Assembly (NCBI RefSeq): GCF_001513745.1
Contig: NZ_CP013380.1
Coordinates: forward strand, 1,860,001-1,924,000
Source of the DNA: Burkholderia humptydooensis
GTDB taxonomy: Bacteria > Pseudomonadota > Gammaproteobacteria > Burkholderiales > Burkholderiaceae
Direction: 5' to 3'
DNA: 64,000 nucleotides
This document shows positions 56,252-64,000 of this stretch, piece by piece. A program made the translations under genes and the position numbers. Position 1 is the stretch's first letter, and every line of letters starts with the position of its first letter. The notes below the pieces were generated by a model. That model was not told the origin of the DNA, searched no databases, and worked only from the letters and a program-made list of their open reading frames with translations.

Positions 56252-56280
56252 AAGCCCCTGGTGCCCCCGGGGGCTTTGTT
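56252..56280 (+). terminator. Partial terminator/attenuator between potF and potG
   Basis: Stem AAGCCCC/GGGGCTT with an 11-nt loop and a short, interrupted T-run. It probably gives partial read-through. Confidence 0.55.
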
Positions 56281-56309
56281 CGTCAAACGTAGGAGCACGG
56301 CAGCACATC

Positions 56310-57470
56310 ATGAATAGTCAGTCGGGCGTGGCAGTGGCGGGCGCGCCGTCCTATCGGCCTCAGGCGGGCGCCGACGAGCGCGCCGAAAACTTTGTCCAGA
56401 TCATCGACGTCGTCAAGAAGTTCGGCGAGACCGTCGCGGTGCGCAACGTCGACCTGACCGTGCGCAAGGGCGAGCTGTTCGCGCTCCTCGGCAGCTCCGG
56501 CTGCGGGAAGTCCACGCTGCTGCGCATGCTCGCCGGCCTCGAGACGATCACCTCCGGCAAGATCCTGATCGACGGCGAGGACCTCGCGCAGATGCCGCCG
56601 TACAAGCGGCCCGTGAACATGATGTTCCAGTCGTATGCGCTGTTCCCGCACATGACGGTCGAGGCGAACGTCGCATTCGGCCTCAAGCAGGAAGGCGTGC
56701 CGAAGGCCGAGCTGAAGGAGCGCGTGCGCGACGCGCTCGAGCTCGTGCAGATGGCCCGCTATGCGGGCCGCAAGCCGCATCAGTTGTCGGGCGGCCAGCA
56801 GCAGCGGGTCGCGCTCGCGCGCTCGCTCGTCAAGCGGCCGAAGCTGCTGTTGCTCGACGAGCCGATGTCGGCGCTCGACAAGCAGATCCGCCAGCGCACG
56901 CAGATCGAGCTCGTCAACATCCTCGAGAAGGTCGGCGTCACCTGCATCATGGTCACGCACGACCAGGAGGAGGCGATGACGATGGCGGGCCGGCTCGCCG
57001 TGATGAGCGAAGGCCAGATCGTGCAGATCGGCACGCCGCACGAAGTCTACGAATATCCGAACTGCCGCTTCTCCGCGGAGTTCATCGGCTCGACGAACCT
57101 GTTCGAGGGCGTGACCGTCGAGGACGAGCCGGATCACGTGTTCATCGAATCGCCGGATCTGTCGTGCCGGCTGTACGTGAACCACGGGATCACGGGCCCG
57201 CTCGGGATGCCGGTCGCGGTGTCGGTGCGCCCGGAGCGCATCGCGCTCACGCGCAAGCCCGCCGACGGCGCGTACAACTGGGGGCGCGGCGTCGTCACGA
57301 ACGTCGCGTACATGGGCGGCTATTCGCTGTATCACGTCAAGCTCGATTCCGGGAAGACGGTGATCGCGAACGTGTCGAGCCTCGCGATCGCCGATCTCGA
57401 TTCGCCCGGCTGGGGCGACGAAATCTACGTGCGCTGGAGCGCCGCCGCCGGCGTGGTGCTCACGTCATGA
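56310..57470 (+). CDS. potG: Polyamine ABC transporter ATP-binding protein
   Basis: 386 residues. Walker A GSSGCGKSTLLRML, Q-loop MMFQSYALFPHM, signature LSGGQQQRVALARSL, Walker B LLLLDEPMSALD, H-loop VTHDQEEA, then a C-terminal TOBE domain (VSVRPERIALTRKP). Translationally coupled to potH by ATGA overlap at 57,467-57,470. Confidence 0.94.
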   Translation: MNSQSGVAVAGAPSYRPQAGADERAENFVQIIDVVKKFGETVAVRNVDLTVRKGELFALLGSSGCGKSTLLRMLAGLETITSGKILIDGEDLAQMPPYKRPVNMMFQSYALFPHMTVEANVAFGLKQEGVPKAELKERVRDALELVQMARYAGRKPHQLSGGQQQRVALARSLVKRPKLLLLDEPMSALDKQIRQRTQIELVNILEKVGVTCIMVTHDQEEAMTMAGRLAVMSEGQIVQIGTPHEVYEYPNCRFSAEFIGSTNLFEGVTVEDEPDHVFIESPDLSCRLYVNHGITGPLGMPVAVSVRPERIALTRKPADGAYNWGRGVVTNVAYMGGYSLYHVKLDSGKTVIANVSSLAIADLDSPGWGDEIYVRWSAAAGVVLTS

Positions 57471-58396
57471 ACGCGCTTTCGTCGTTCTTTGCGTGGCCGG
57501 TCAGGAAGTTCGGCCTGACGGGCCGCACGGCCGTGATCGCGGGCCCGTTCTTCTGGCTCGTGCTGTTCTTTCTCGTGCCGTTCATCCTCGTCGTCAAGAT
57601 CAGCTTCGCCGAGCTGCAGCTCGGCATTCCGCCGTACACGGAGCTCACGTCGTTCGCCGACGGCGTGCTCGGCATCAAGCTGAACCTGCAGCACTACGCG
57701 TTCCTGTTCAGCGACAGCCTGTACTTCGCGACCTACGTGAACTCGGTCGTCGTCGCGGCGGTCACGACGCTGCTGTGCCTGCTGATCGGCTATCCGATGG
57801 CGTACTACATCGCGCGCTCGAACCCGGGCACGCGCAACCTGCTGATGATGGCGGTGATGCTGCCGTTCTGGACGTCGTTCCTGATCCGCGTGTACGCATG
57901 GATCGGGATCCTGAAGAACAACGGGCTGCTGAACAACTTCCTGATGTGGACGGGGCTCATCAGCGCGCCGATCGAGCTGTACCGGACGAACGTCGGCGTC
58001 TACATCGGCATGGTCTATTCGTACCTGCCGTTCCTCGTGATGCCGCTCTACGCACACCTCGTGAAGATGGACCTGCGCCTGCTCGAAGCCGCGTACGATC
58101 TCGGGGCGAAACCGTGGAAGGCGTTCGTGCAGATCACGCTGCCGCTGTCGAGGAACGGGATCATCGCGGGCTGCCTGCTCGTGTTCATTCCGGCCGTCGG
58201 CGAGTACGTGATTCCGGAGCTGCTCGGCGGCGCGAACACGCTGATGATCGGCCGCGTGATGTGGAACGAGTTCTTCAACAACGCGGACTGGCCGATGGCG
58301 TCGGCCGTGACCTGCGCGATGGTGCTGCTGCTCCTCGTGCCGATGGCGATGTTCCAGCACTTCCAGGCGAAGGAGCAGGAGGGCCGCCGCCGATGA
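57467..58396 (+). CDS. potH: Polyamine ABC transporter permease PotH
   Basis: 309 residues with six membrane segments and the EAA loop LEAAYDLGAKPWKAFVQITLPLS that contacts the ATPase. Overlaps potG before it and potI after it (ATGA at 58,393). Confidence 0.93.
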   Translation: MNALSSFFAWPVRKFGLTGRTAVIAGPFFWLVLFFLVPFILVVKISFAELQLGIPPYTELTSFADGVLGIKLNLQHYAFLFSDSLYFATYVNSVVVAAVTTLLCLLIGYPMAYYIARSNPGTRNLLMMAVMLPFWTSFLIRVYAWIGILKNNGLLNNFLMWTGLISAPIELYRTNVGVYIGMVYSYLPFLVMPLYAHLVKMDLRLLEAAYDLGAKPWKAFVQITLPLSRNGIIAGCLLVFIPAVGEYVIPELLGGANTLMIGRVMWNEFFNNADWPMASAVTCAMVLLLLVPMAMFQHFQAKEQEGRRR

Positions 58397-59211
58397 GGCC
58401 GAATCGCTATCTGCAGGTGCTGATGCTCGCGATCGGCTTCGCTTTCCTCTATATCCCGATCGCGAGCCTCGTCGTCTATTCGTTCAACGAGTCGAAGCTC
58501 GTCACCGTCTGGTCAGGCTTCTCGACGCGCTGGTATGCGGCGCTCGTCGAGGACGACGAGTTGATCGCGGCCGCGTGGCTTTCGCTGAAGATCGCGGTGA
58601 TGACCGCGTTCGCGTCGGTGTTCATCGGCACGTGGGCGGGCTTCGTGCTCGCGCGGATGGGCCGCTTTCGCGGCTTCGCGCTCTACAGCGGGATGATCAA
58701 CGCGCCGCTCGTGATTCCCGAGGTGATCCAGGGCATCTCGCTGCTGCTGCTGTTCATCGAGCTCGGCAAGTGGTTCGGGTGGCCCGCCGGCCGCGGGATG
58801 TTCACGATCTGGCTCGGCCATGTGATGCTGTGCATCTCGTATGTCGCGATCATCGTGCAGTCGCGCGTGCGCGAGCTGAACCCGTCGCTCGAGGAGGCCG
58901 CGCTCGATCTCGGCGCGACGCCGTTCCGGGTGTTCTTCTCGATCACGCTGCCGCTGATCTCGCAGGCGCTCGTGTCGGGCTGGCTGCTGTCGTTCACGCT
59001 GTCGATCGACGATCTGGTGCTGTCCGCGTTCCTGTCCGGGCCCGGCTCGACGACGCTGCCGCTCGTCGTGTTCTCGCGCGTGCGCCTCGGCCTCAATCCG
59101 GAGATGAACGCGCTCGCGACGCTCTTCATCGTCGCCGTGACGATCGGCGTCGTGGGGGCGAACTACGTGATGCAGCGTCAGGAAAGAAAGAGGATGGCCG
59201 AAGCCGTCTGA
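58393..59211 (+). CDS. potI: Polyamine ABC transporter permease PotI
   Basis: 272 residues, six membrane segments, EAA loop LEEAALDLGATPFRVFFSITLPLI. Second permease subunit of the heterodimer with PotH. Last gene of the operon, convergent with the tauE-like gene. Confidence 0.93.
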   Translation: MRPNRYLQVLMLAIGFAFLYIPIASLVVYSFNESKLVTVWSGFSTRWYAALVEDDELIAAAWLSLKIAVMTAFASVFIGTWAGFVLARMGRFRGFALYSGMINAPLVIPEVIQGISLLLLFIELGKWFGWPAGRGMFTIWLGHVMLCISYVAIIVQSRVRELNPSLEEAALDLGATPFRVFFSITLPLISQALVSGWLLSFTLSIDDLVLSAFLSGPGSTTLPLVVFSRVRLGLNPEMNALATLFIVAVTIGVVGANYVMQRQERKRMAEAV

Positions 59212-59262
59212 CGCGGCCGGCACGCTCCGGCTTTTGCCGCGCCGCGTGCGCCGCGCGCGGCG

Positions 59263-60069
59263 TCAGAAGCCGAGCGCCGCTTTCGCGAGCAGCCCGGCCG
59301 CGACGCACGCGAGCGCGGCCGCAAAGCCCATCTGCACGTGCCGCGCGGACACGAAGCGCGACACCCAGCGCCCGGCCGCCATGCCGAGCGCCGTCGTCAC
59401 GGTGAACCACAACGTGACGTCGAGCGGCGCGGGCGTGCCGCTCACGATCGTCGCGATCACGCCGCCCGTGCCGACGAGCGCGATCACCATCAGCGACGTC
59501 GCGACGATGCCGTGCATCGTCACGTTCGTGAACTTGCGCAGCATCGGCACGATCACGAAGCCGCCGCCGACGCCGAGCAGGCCCGTCATCAGCCCCGTGA
59601 GCGCGCCCGTCGACGCGAGCGCGATGCCGGCCGGCCAGGACCAGACGAGGCGCCCCGTATCCGGGTTGATGCGGCCGACGCATAGCGGCGAGCGGGCCGG
59701 CTCGCCTGCGGCATGCGCGAGCGCGTGGCGCAACAGGCGCACCGCGACGATCAGCATCACGAGCGCGAAGAGCGCGAGCAGCACGCGCTGCGGGAGCACG
59801 TGCGCGAGGCGCACGCCGAGCGCCGTCAGCGGCACGCCGGCCGCGGCCATCAGGAACGCCGCGCGATAGCGCACGAGCCCGCGCCGAAAGCCTTCGAGCG
59901 CGCCGAGCGCGGCGCTGCCCGCGACCGCGACGAGCGCGACGGGCGTCGCCTGCTGCATCGGCCAGCCCATTCCGACGACGAGCGCGGGCACGGCGAGAAT
60001 GCCGCCGCCCGCTCCCGTCAATCCCAGCACCGCGCCGACGATGCTGCCCAGCACCAGAGAAATCAGCAT
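59263..60069 (-). CDS. TauE/SafE-family membrane permease (probable sulfite/sulfur anion exporter)
   Basis: 268 residues, about eight membrane segments (LGSIVGAVLGLTGAGGGILAVPALV, ALTGLMTGLLGVGGGFVIVPML) with the two family GGG motifs. It is the last gene of the sulfide-oxidation operon, 39 bp after the SQR fusion. By context it probably exports sulfite or thiosulfate formed by persulfide oxidation; the substrate is inferred. Confidence 0.87.
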   Translation of the reverse strand: MLISLVLGSIVGAVLGLTGAGGGILAVPALVVGMGWPMQQATPVALVAVAGSAALGALEGFRRGLVRYRAAFLMAAAGVPLTALGVRLAHVLPQRVLLALFALVMLIVAVRLLRHALAHAAGEPARSPLCVGRINPDTGRLVWSWPAGIALASTGALTGLMTGLLGVGGGFVIVPMLRKFTNVTMHGIVATSLMVIALVGTGGVIATIVSGTPAPLDVTLWFTVTTALGMAAGRWVSRFVSARHVQMGFAAALACVAAGLLAKAALGF

Positions 60070-60108
60070 GCTTCGTTGTTCCGGACGAGGGTCATCGAAG
60101 GGCGGCGA

Positions 60109-61779
60109 TCAGCCGGCGATCTCGGGCTTCGCGAGCCATTCGCGGCCCTTGAGCATCGCCTGCCAGTAGAGCGGCGGCAGCAGCCGCTCCTTGAGCAGCC
60201 ACGCGAGCCGTGACGGGCGCTTGCCGTCGATGAGCCATGCGGGGAAGGTCGGCGCGACCTTCCCGCCGTACAGGAACTCGGCGAGCACGATCTTGCCGCG
60301 CTCGACGGTCAGCGGGCACGAGCCGTAGCCGTCGTAGGTCGCGTCGCCGTGGGCCTTGCCGAGCGCGGCGAGCACGTTGTGCGCGACGACGGGCGCTTGC
60401 TTGCGCGCGGCGGCCGCGGTCTTCGCGTTCGTCGTGTTCGTCACGTCGCCGAGCGCGAACACGTCCGCGTGGCGCCGGTGGCGCAGCGTCGCCGGATCGA
60501 CGTCGATCCAGCCGGCCGCGTCGGCGAGCGGGCTCGCGCGCACGAAATCGGGCGCCTTCTGCGGCGGCACGACGTGGATCATGTCGAATTCGCGCGTGAC
60601 GGTCTCGGCGCCGCCTTCCGGCAGCGTGCGCGCGAACGTCGCGCGCTTGCGCTCGCCGTCGATCGCGATCAGGTTGTGGCCGAAATTCAGCGCGATGTCG
60701 TAGCGCTTCACGTATTCCATCAGCGCCGGCACGTAATCGGCGACGCCGAAGAGCGCCGCGCCCGCATTGAAGAACTCGATGTCGATGGTGTCGAGGCGTT
60801 TCGTGCGCCGCCAGTGGTCGGCCGACAGATACATCGCCTTTTGCGGCGCGCCCGCGCACTTGATCGGCATCGGCGGCTGCGTGAACAGCGCGCGGCGGCC
60901 GGCGAACGCGCGCACGAGCTGCCACGTGTACGGCGCGAGATCGTAGCGATAGTTCGACGTGACGCCGTTCTTGCCGAGCGTCTCGGGCAGGCCTTCGATG
61001 CCGTGCCAGTCGAGCTTCAGCCCCGGGCAGACGACGAGCTGCCGGTAGCGCACGAGCCGGCAGCCGTCGAGCACGACCGTGTGCGTATCGGGCTCGAACG
61101 CGGCGACAGCGGCCTTGATCCAGTGCACGCCGCGCGGCAGCACGGCGGCCATCTGCCGCGCGGTCGTCTTCGGCTGGAACACGCCCGCGCCGACCATCGT
61201 CCAGCCGGGCTGGTAGTAATGGGTGTCGGCCGGATCGATGACGGCGATGTCGAGCGAGCGCTCGCGCGCGAGCAGGCTCGACGCGACCGCGATCCCCGCC
61301 GCGCCCGCGCCGACGATCACGATGTCGTGGCTTGCCTCGACGGTTTGCGTCGCCGCGCTCTGGCTGCGCTGCATGATCCGGCGGCCGAGCGCGGCGAGGT
61401 CGTAGCCGGCCGCGCGGCCCGTGGCGACGATGTCGTTCAGCGGACGCAGGCCCGCCTGCGACAGCCCCCACAGCGTCGCCGAGCGCATGCCGGTGCGGCA
61501 GTACGCGAGCGCGGGCGAGGCGAGCGTGCCGAGCAGCGCGCCGAACTGCTCGCCTTGCGAATCGGTGACTTTGCCCGAGTCGACGGGCAGATAGTGGACC
61601 GCGATGCCGAACGGCTTCGCGGCCGCGTCGATCTCGGCGACGGTCGGCTGGTCGGGGCCTTCGCCGTCCGGCCGGTTGCAGACGATCGAGAGAAAGCCGG
61701 CCTGCGCGATCGCGGGCAGATCGGCGGCGACGAGCTGGGGAGAGACCGACAGCGTGTCGGTCAGCTTGCGGATTTCCAT
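60109..61779 (-). CDS. DUF442 phosphatase-like/sulfurtransferase domain fused to a sulfide:quinone reductase
   Basis: 556 residues. Residues 1-110 form a DUF442 (TIGR01244) domain with the P-loop-like active site YCRTGMRS (Cys94). From about residue 152 an FAD-binding flavoprotein starts (IVIVGAGAAGIAVASSLL). It has SQR features: HYYQPGWTMVGAGV, cysteines in VVCPGLKLDW and PIKCAGAPQKAMYL, and FALGDVTNTTNAKT for the second FAD contact. SQR oxidises sulfide to sulfane sulfur and passes electrons to quinone. The attached DUF442 domain probably handles the persulfide. Between the dioxygenase and TauE genes, same strand. Confidence 0.88.
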   Translation of the reverse strand: MEIRKLTDTLSVSPQLVAADLPAIAQAGFLSIVCNRPDGEGPDQPTVAEIDAAAKPFGIAVHYLPVDSGKVTDSQGEQFGALLGTLASPALAYCRTGMRSATLWGLSQAGLRPLNDIVATGRAAGYDLAALGRRIMQRSQSAATQTVEASHDIVIVGAGAAGIAVASSLLARERSLDIAVIDPADTHYYQPGWTMVGAGVFQPKTTARQMAAVLPRGVHWIKAAVAAFEPDTHTVVLDGCRLVRYRQLVVCPGLKLDWHGIEGLPETLGKNGVTSNYRYDLAPYTWQLVRAFAGRRALFTQPPMPIKCAGAPQKAMYLSADHWRRTKRLDTIDIEFFNAGAALFGVADYVPALMEYVKRYDIALNFGHNLIAIDGERKRATFARTLPEGGAETVTREFDMIHVVPPQKAPDFVRASPLADAAGWIDVDPATLRHRRHADVFALGDVTNTTNAKTAAAARKQAPVVAHNVLAALGKAHGDATYDGYGSCPLTVERGKIVLAEFLYGGKVAPTFPAWLIDGKRPSRLAWLLKERLLPPLYWQAMLKGREWLAKPEIAG

Positions 61780-61824
61780 GGTTGGCGTGTCGTATGTGTC
61801 GTGTCGTCGTTGGGGCGGGCAGGC

Positions 61825-62766
61825 TCAGATCGCGTCGAGCGGGATCTTCAGGTAGCGCACGCCGTTGTCCTCGGGCTCGGGCAGGCGTCCCGCGCGCATG
61901 TTGACCTGCACCGAAGGCAGCATCAGCACCGGCATGTCGAGCGTCGAATCGCGCACGGTGCGCATCGCGACGAAATCGTCCTCGGTGACGCCGTCGTGGA
62001 TGTGCACGTTCTCGCGCCGCTCGTCGGCGACGGTGCTCGCGTACTGGACCGCGCGGCCGTTCGGCTGATAGTCGTGGCACATGTACAGGCGCGCCTCGGG
62101 CGGCAGGCTCAGCACCTTGCGGATCGACCGGTACAGCGTGCGCGCGTCGCCGCCGGGGAAGTCGCAGCGCGCGGTGCCGTAGTCGGGCATGAAGAGCGTG
62201 TCGCCGACGAAGGCGGCCATCTCGTGCACCTCGTGCACCTCGTGCGCCTCGTGCGCGTGGGGTGCGTCATGTCGTGCCGCTCGCCCTTCGGCGACGACGT
62301 AGGTCATGCATGCGGGCGTGTGGCCCGGCGTGTGCATCGCGCGAATCGAGAGCGCGCCGAGCGCGAGCGTGTCGCCATCGTCGAGCAGGCGATCGAACTG
62401 GCGGCCGTCGCGCGAGAACGCGGGCCCCGCGTTGAACAGCGCGCCGAACACATCCTGCACGCGCGTCACGTGGCGCCCGATCGCGATCTCGCCGCCGATC
62501 TGCGCCTTCAGGTATGGCGCGGCCGACAGATGGTCGGCATGCACGTGCGTTTCGAGCAGCCAGCGCACGCGCGCGCCGAGCGCCGCGACGCGCGCGATCA
62601 GTTGGTCCGCGCTCGCGGTGCGCGTGCGGCCGGATTTCGGATCGTAGTCGAGCACGCTGTCGATCAGCGCACATTCGCCGCTGCCGGAATCGAGCAGCAG
62701 ATAGCTGATGGTGCACGTCGCCGGATCGAAAAAGCCTTCGACGGTCATCGTGGACGCTGTTGTCAC
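61825..62766 (-). CDS. Metallo-beta-lactamase-fold persulfide dioxygenase-like protein
   Basis: 313 residues from GTG (ending at 62,766) with ribosome site [16 protein letters not shown] (His74, His76, Asp78, His79) and later [34 protein letters not shown] give the mononuclear-iron ligand set of ETHE1/Blh-type enzymes, which oxidise glutathione persulfide to sulfite. The middle contains a short His/Glu repeat ([11 protein letters not shown]) from a 9-bp tandem repeat. First gene of the sulfide operon, behind a sigma-54-type promoter. Confidence 0.88.
   Translation of the reverse strand: MTTASTMTVEGFFDPATCTISYLLLDSGSGECALIDSVLDYDPKSGRTRTASADQLIARVAALGARVRWLLETHVHADHLSAAPYLKAQIGGEIAIGRHVTRVQDVFGALFNAGPAFSRDGRQFDRLLDDGDTLALGALSIRAMHTPGHTPACMTYVVAEGRAARHDAPHAHEAHEVHEVHEMAAFVGDTLFMPDYGTARCDFPGGDARTLYRSIRKVLSLPPEARLYMCHDYQPNGRAVQYASTVADERRENVHIHDGVTEDDFVAMRTVRDSTLDMPVLMLPSVQVNMRAGRLPEPEDNGVRYLKIPLDAI
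62221..62256 (-). repeat. 9-bp tandem repeat in the persulfide dioxygenase gene
   Basis: Near-perfect CTCGTGCAC-type units (about four, the later ones CTCGTGCGC) encoding alternating His, Glu and Val/Ala on the reverse strand. In-frame and length-variable in principle. Confidence 0.8.
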
Positions 62767-62809
62767 GAGGTTTCTCCTGGAGCCGATTCATCGAGATGGC
62801 GATCGTTCG

Positions 62810-62826
62810 AACAAGAACCGTGCCAA
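62810..62826 (-). promoter_or_regulatory. Sigma-54-type promoter for the sulfide operon
   Basis: On the reverse strand TTGGCACGGTTCTTGTT matches TGGCAC-N5-TTGC except that the -12 GC reads GT. It lies 44 bp upstream of the dioxygenase start codon, next to a sigma-54 activator gene, which supports the call. Confidence 0.65.
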
Positions 62827-62934
62827 GCCGACAGAATTGCCGATCGCCGGGCGCAGGTACTTGATTCAAATCGTGTTTTGTTTCGATGCAGCGCACTGCG
62901 CGCCGCCGCGCGGACGGTATTCGTCCCGGTTCGC

Positions 62935-62970
62935 TGCCATGATTGGCAGTTCGATGGCAGAATTGGCAGT
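62935..62970. promoter_or_regulatory. Probable enhancer sites for the FisR-type activator
   Basis: Palindrome TGCCATGATTGGCA (62,935-62,948), then a second half-palindromic copy. TTGGCAGT recurs at 62,943-62,950 and 62,963-62,970, exactly 20 bp (two helical turns) apart. The distance of about 110-160 bp upstream of the sigma-54 promoter is ideal for an enhancer. Confidence 0.6.
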
Positions 62971-63007
62971 CAGCGTGGCCGCGGGCCGCGCAGCCGGAGC
63001 TCAACGC

Positions 63008-64000
63008 ATGGATCAGCACGACGTCATCCCGATCGTTCCTGTCTCGCCGCCCGACGTGAGCGGGCTCGTGTCGTACCTCGAGCAGGACCCGCAGCCGATG
63101 ATCGTGCTCGATCCGTCGTACCGGGTCCTCGCCGCGAACGCCGCGTATCAGCGGCAGTTCGGGATCGCCGGCGAGGCGCACGTCGGGCGGCGCTGCTATC
63201 AGGTGTCGCATCGCTACGACGTGCCGTGCGACCAGGCGGGCGAGCACTGCCCGATGAAGCAGGCGGCCGAATCGCGCAGCCTGAACCGCGTGCTGCACAT
63301 CCATCACACGCCGCGCGGGCCCGAGCACGTCGACGTCGAGCTGCGGCCGATCTTCGATGCGCGCGGCGCGGTGATCGCGTACGTCGAGCGGCTGACGACC
63401 GTGCGCAGCGCGTCGGCGAAGCCGAGCGGCGAGGGGCTCGTCGGCGGCTCGGACGCGTTCAACGCGGCGCTGTCCGCGCTGCAGCGGGTCGCGCCGGCGA
63501 TGCTGCCCGTGCTGCTGCTCGGCGAATCGGGCACGGGCAAGGAGCTGTTCGCGCGTGCGCTGCACGAGGCGAGCTCGCGCGCGATGGGGCCGTTCGTCGT
63601 CGTCGATTGTTCGGGGATCGCCGAGACGCTGTTCGAAAGCGAGCTGTTCGGCTACGAGAAGGGTGCGTTCACCGGCGCGGCCGCGCGCAAGCCCGGCCTC
63701 GTCGAGACCGCGCAGGGCGGCACGCTGTTCCTCGACGAAATCGGCGACGTGCCGCTGTCGATGCAGGTGAAGCTGCTGCGCCTCATCGAATCGGGGACGT
63801 TCCGGCGGGTGGGCGGCGTCGAGGTGCTGCGCGCGGATTTCCGGCTCGTCGCGGCGACCCACAAGCCGCTCAAGGCGATGATCGGCGACGGCCGGTTCCG
63901 GCCGGACCTGTACTACCGGATCAGCGCGTATCCGATCCCGCTGCCCGCGGTGCGCGAGCGGCCGGGCGACATGCCGCTCCTCGTCGATTCGATCCTGCGC
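63008..64000 (+). CDS. fisR: FisR-type sigma-54-dependent activator, 3' end outside window
   Basis: 331 codons visible, still open at the window edge. An N-terminal PAS-like sensor domain ([24 protein letters not shown]) carries Cys63, Cys74 and Cys81. Their spacing (10 and 6 residues) equals that of the sulfane-sulfur-sensing cysteines reported for FisR of Cupriavidus. The AAA+ domain has Walker A GESGTGKE (about 173) and the sigma-54 contact loop GAFTGA (219-224), followed by [10 protein letters not shown]. The DNA-binding domain lies beyond the window. Divergent from the sulfide operon that it very probably activates. Confidence 0.88.
   Translation, partial: MDQHDVIPIVPVSPPDVSGLVSYLEQDPQPMIVLDPSYRVLAANAAYQRQFGIAGEAHVGRRCYQVSHRYDVPCDQAGEHCPMKQAAESRSLNRVLHIHHTPRGPEHVDVELRPIFDARGAVIAYVERLTTVRSASAKPSGEGLVGGSDAFNAALSALQRVAPAMLPVLLLGESGTGKELFARALHEASSRAMGPFVVVDCSGIAETLFESELFGYEKGAFTGAAARKPGLVETAQGGTLFLDEIGDVPLSMQVKLLRLIESGTFRRVGGVEVLRADFRLVAATHKPLKAMIGDGRFRPDLYYRISAYPIPLPAVRERPGDMPLLVDSILR

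Overview
This window is chromosomal DNA of a Burkholderia of the B. pseudomallei group, interrupted by one integrated mobile element. The evidence is the very high GC and strong third-position GC bias, the betaproteobacterial gene set (phaC-phaA-phaB-phaR, ybiT, bamD/rluD, a kup/tex neighbourhood), and a gene for a close homologue of the B. pseudomallei toxin BLF1. The species itself cannot be fixed from this sequence alone.

Layout. Bases 1-30,604 are host backbone. In order they hold: the end of kup; tex (reverse); a periplasmic coiled-coil protein; a YdcH-like protein; a DinG/YoaA helicase; divergent bamD and rluD; pgeF; the polyhydroxyalkanoate operon phaC-phaA-phaB with its regulator phaR; rimO; a sugar kinase; a bktB-like thiolase; small exported proteins; a metC-like lyase; serB (reverse); a fetAB-like ABC pair (reverse); a large AsmA protein; and ybiT. 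Bases 30,480-48,167 are a 17.6-kb prophage-like element inserted in the 3' end of ybiT. It is bounded by a 53-bp near-perfect repeat and carries a tyrosine integrase next to its right end. It supplies a replacement ybiT 3' end, so the left copy stays full length, while the true host tail is stranded at 48,117-48,239. Bases 48,241-64,000 are host DNA again: a BLF1 homologue, an aldehyde dehydrogenase, a nitronate monooxygenase, ompW behind an FNR-type box, a DUF1289 protein, an Nramp transporter, a potF-potG-potH-potI polyamine ABC operon, and a sulfide/persulfide oxidation locus. That locus is a TauE permease, a DUF442-SQR fusion and a persulfide dioxygenase, divergent from a FisR-type sigma-54 activator that runs off the window.

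The mobile element. It has a podovirus-like gene block, including an 859-residue protein resembling an internal virion (ejection) protein, two HNH/zinc-finger proteins and several unknown small proteins. I can recognise no terminase, portal, major capsid or lysis gene. A repeated motif (GAATAAATCAGCACA-type) near module boundaries may be a phage promoter or regulatory site. Accessory genes with lower GC lie at both ends: an OLD-like ATPase with a TOPRIM-type C-terminus on the left and a reverse transcriptase on the right. The reverse transcriptase has a translationally coupled 27-codon leader ORF. Its original stop codon is followed two bases later by a 121-nt sequence with a tRNA-like acceptor stem, T-arm and encoded CCA, then a strong terminator. 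This reverse transcriptase plus tRNA-like RNA is my best candidate for an undescribed system. Two identical 1,435-bp IS256-family elements, each with its own 9-bp target duplication, have inserted recently. One splits a small gene behind a serine recombinase; the other replaces the last four residues of the reverse transcriptase.

How the genes work together. The pha genes make and regulate PHA storage polymer. The bktB-like thiolase could supply C5 units. The pot operon imports polyamines. The sulfur locus looks like a self-contained sulfide detoxification unit under sulfane-sulfur-sensing sigma-54 control. The BLF1 homologue sits directly beside the element's right attachment site but outside it.
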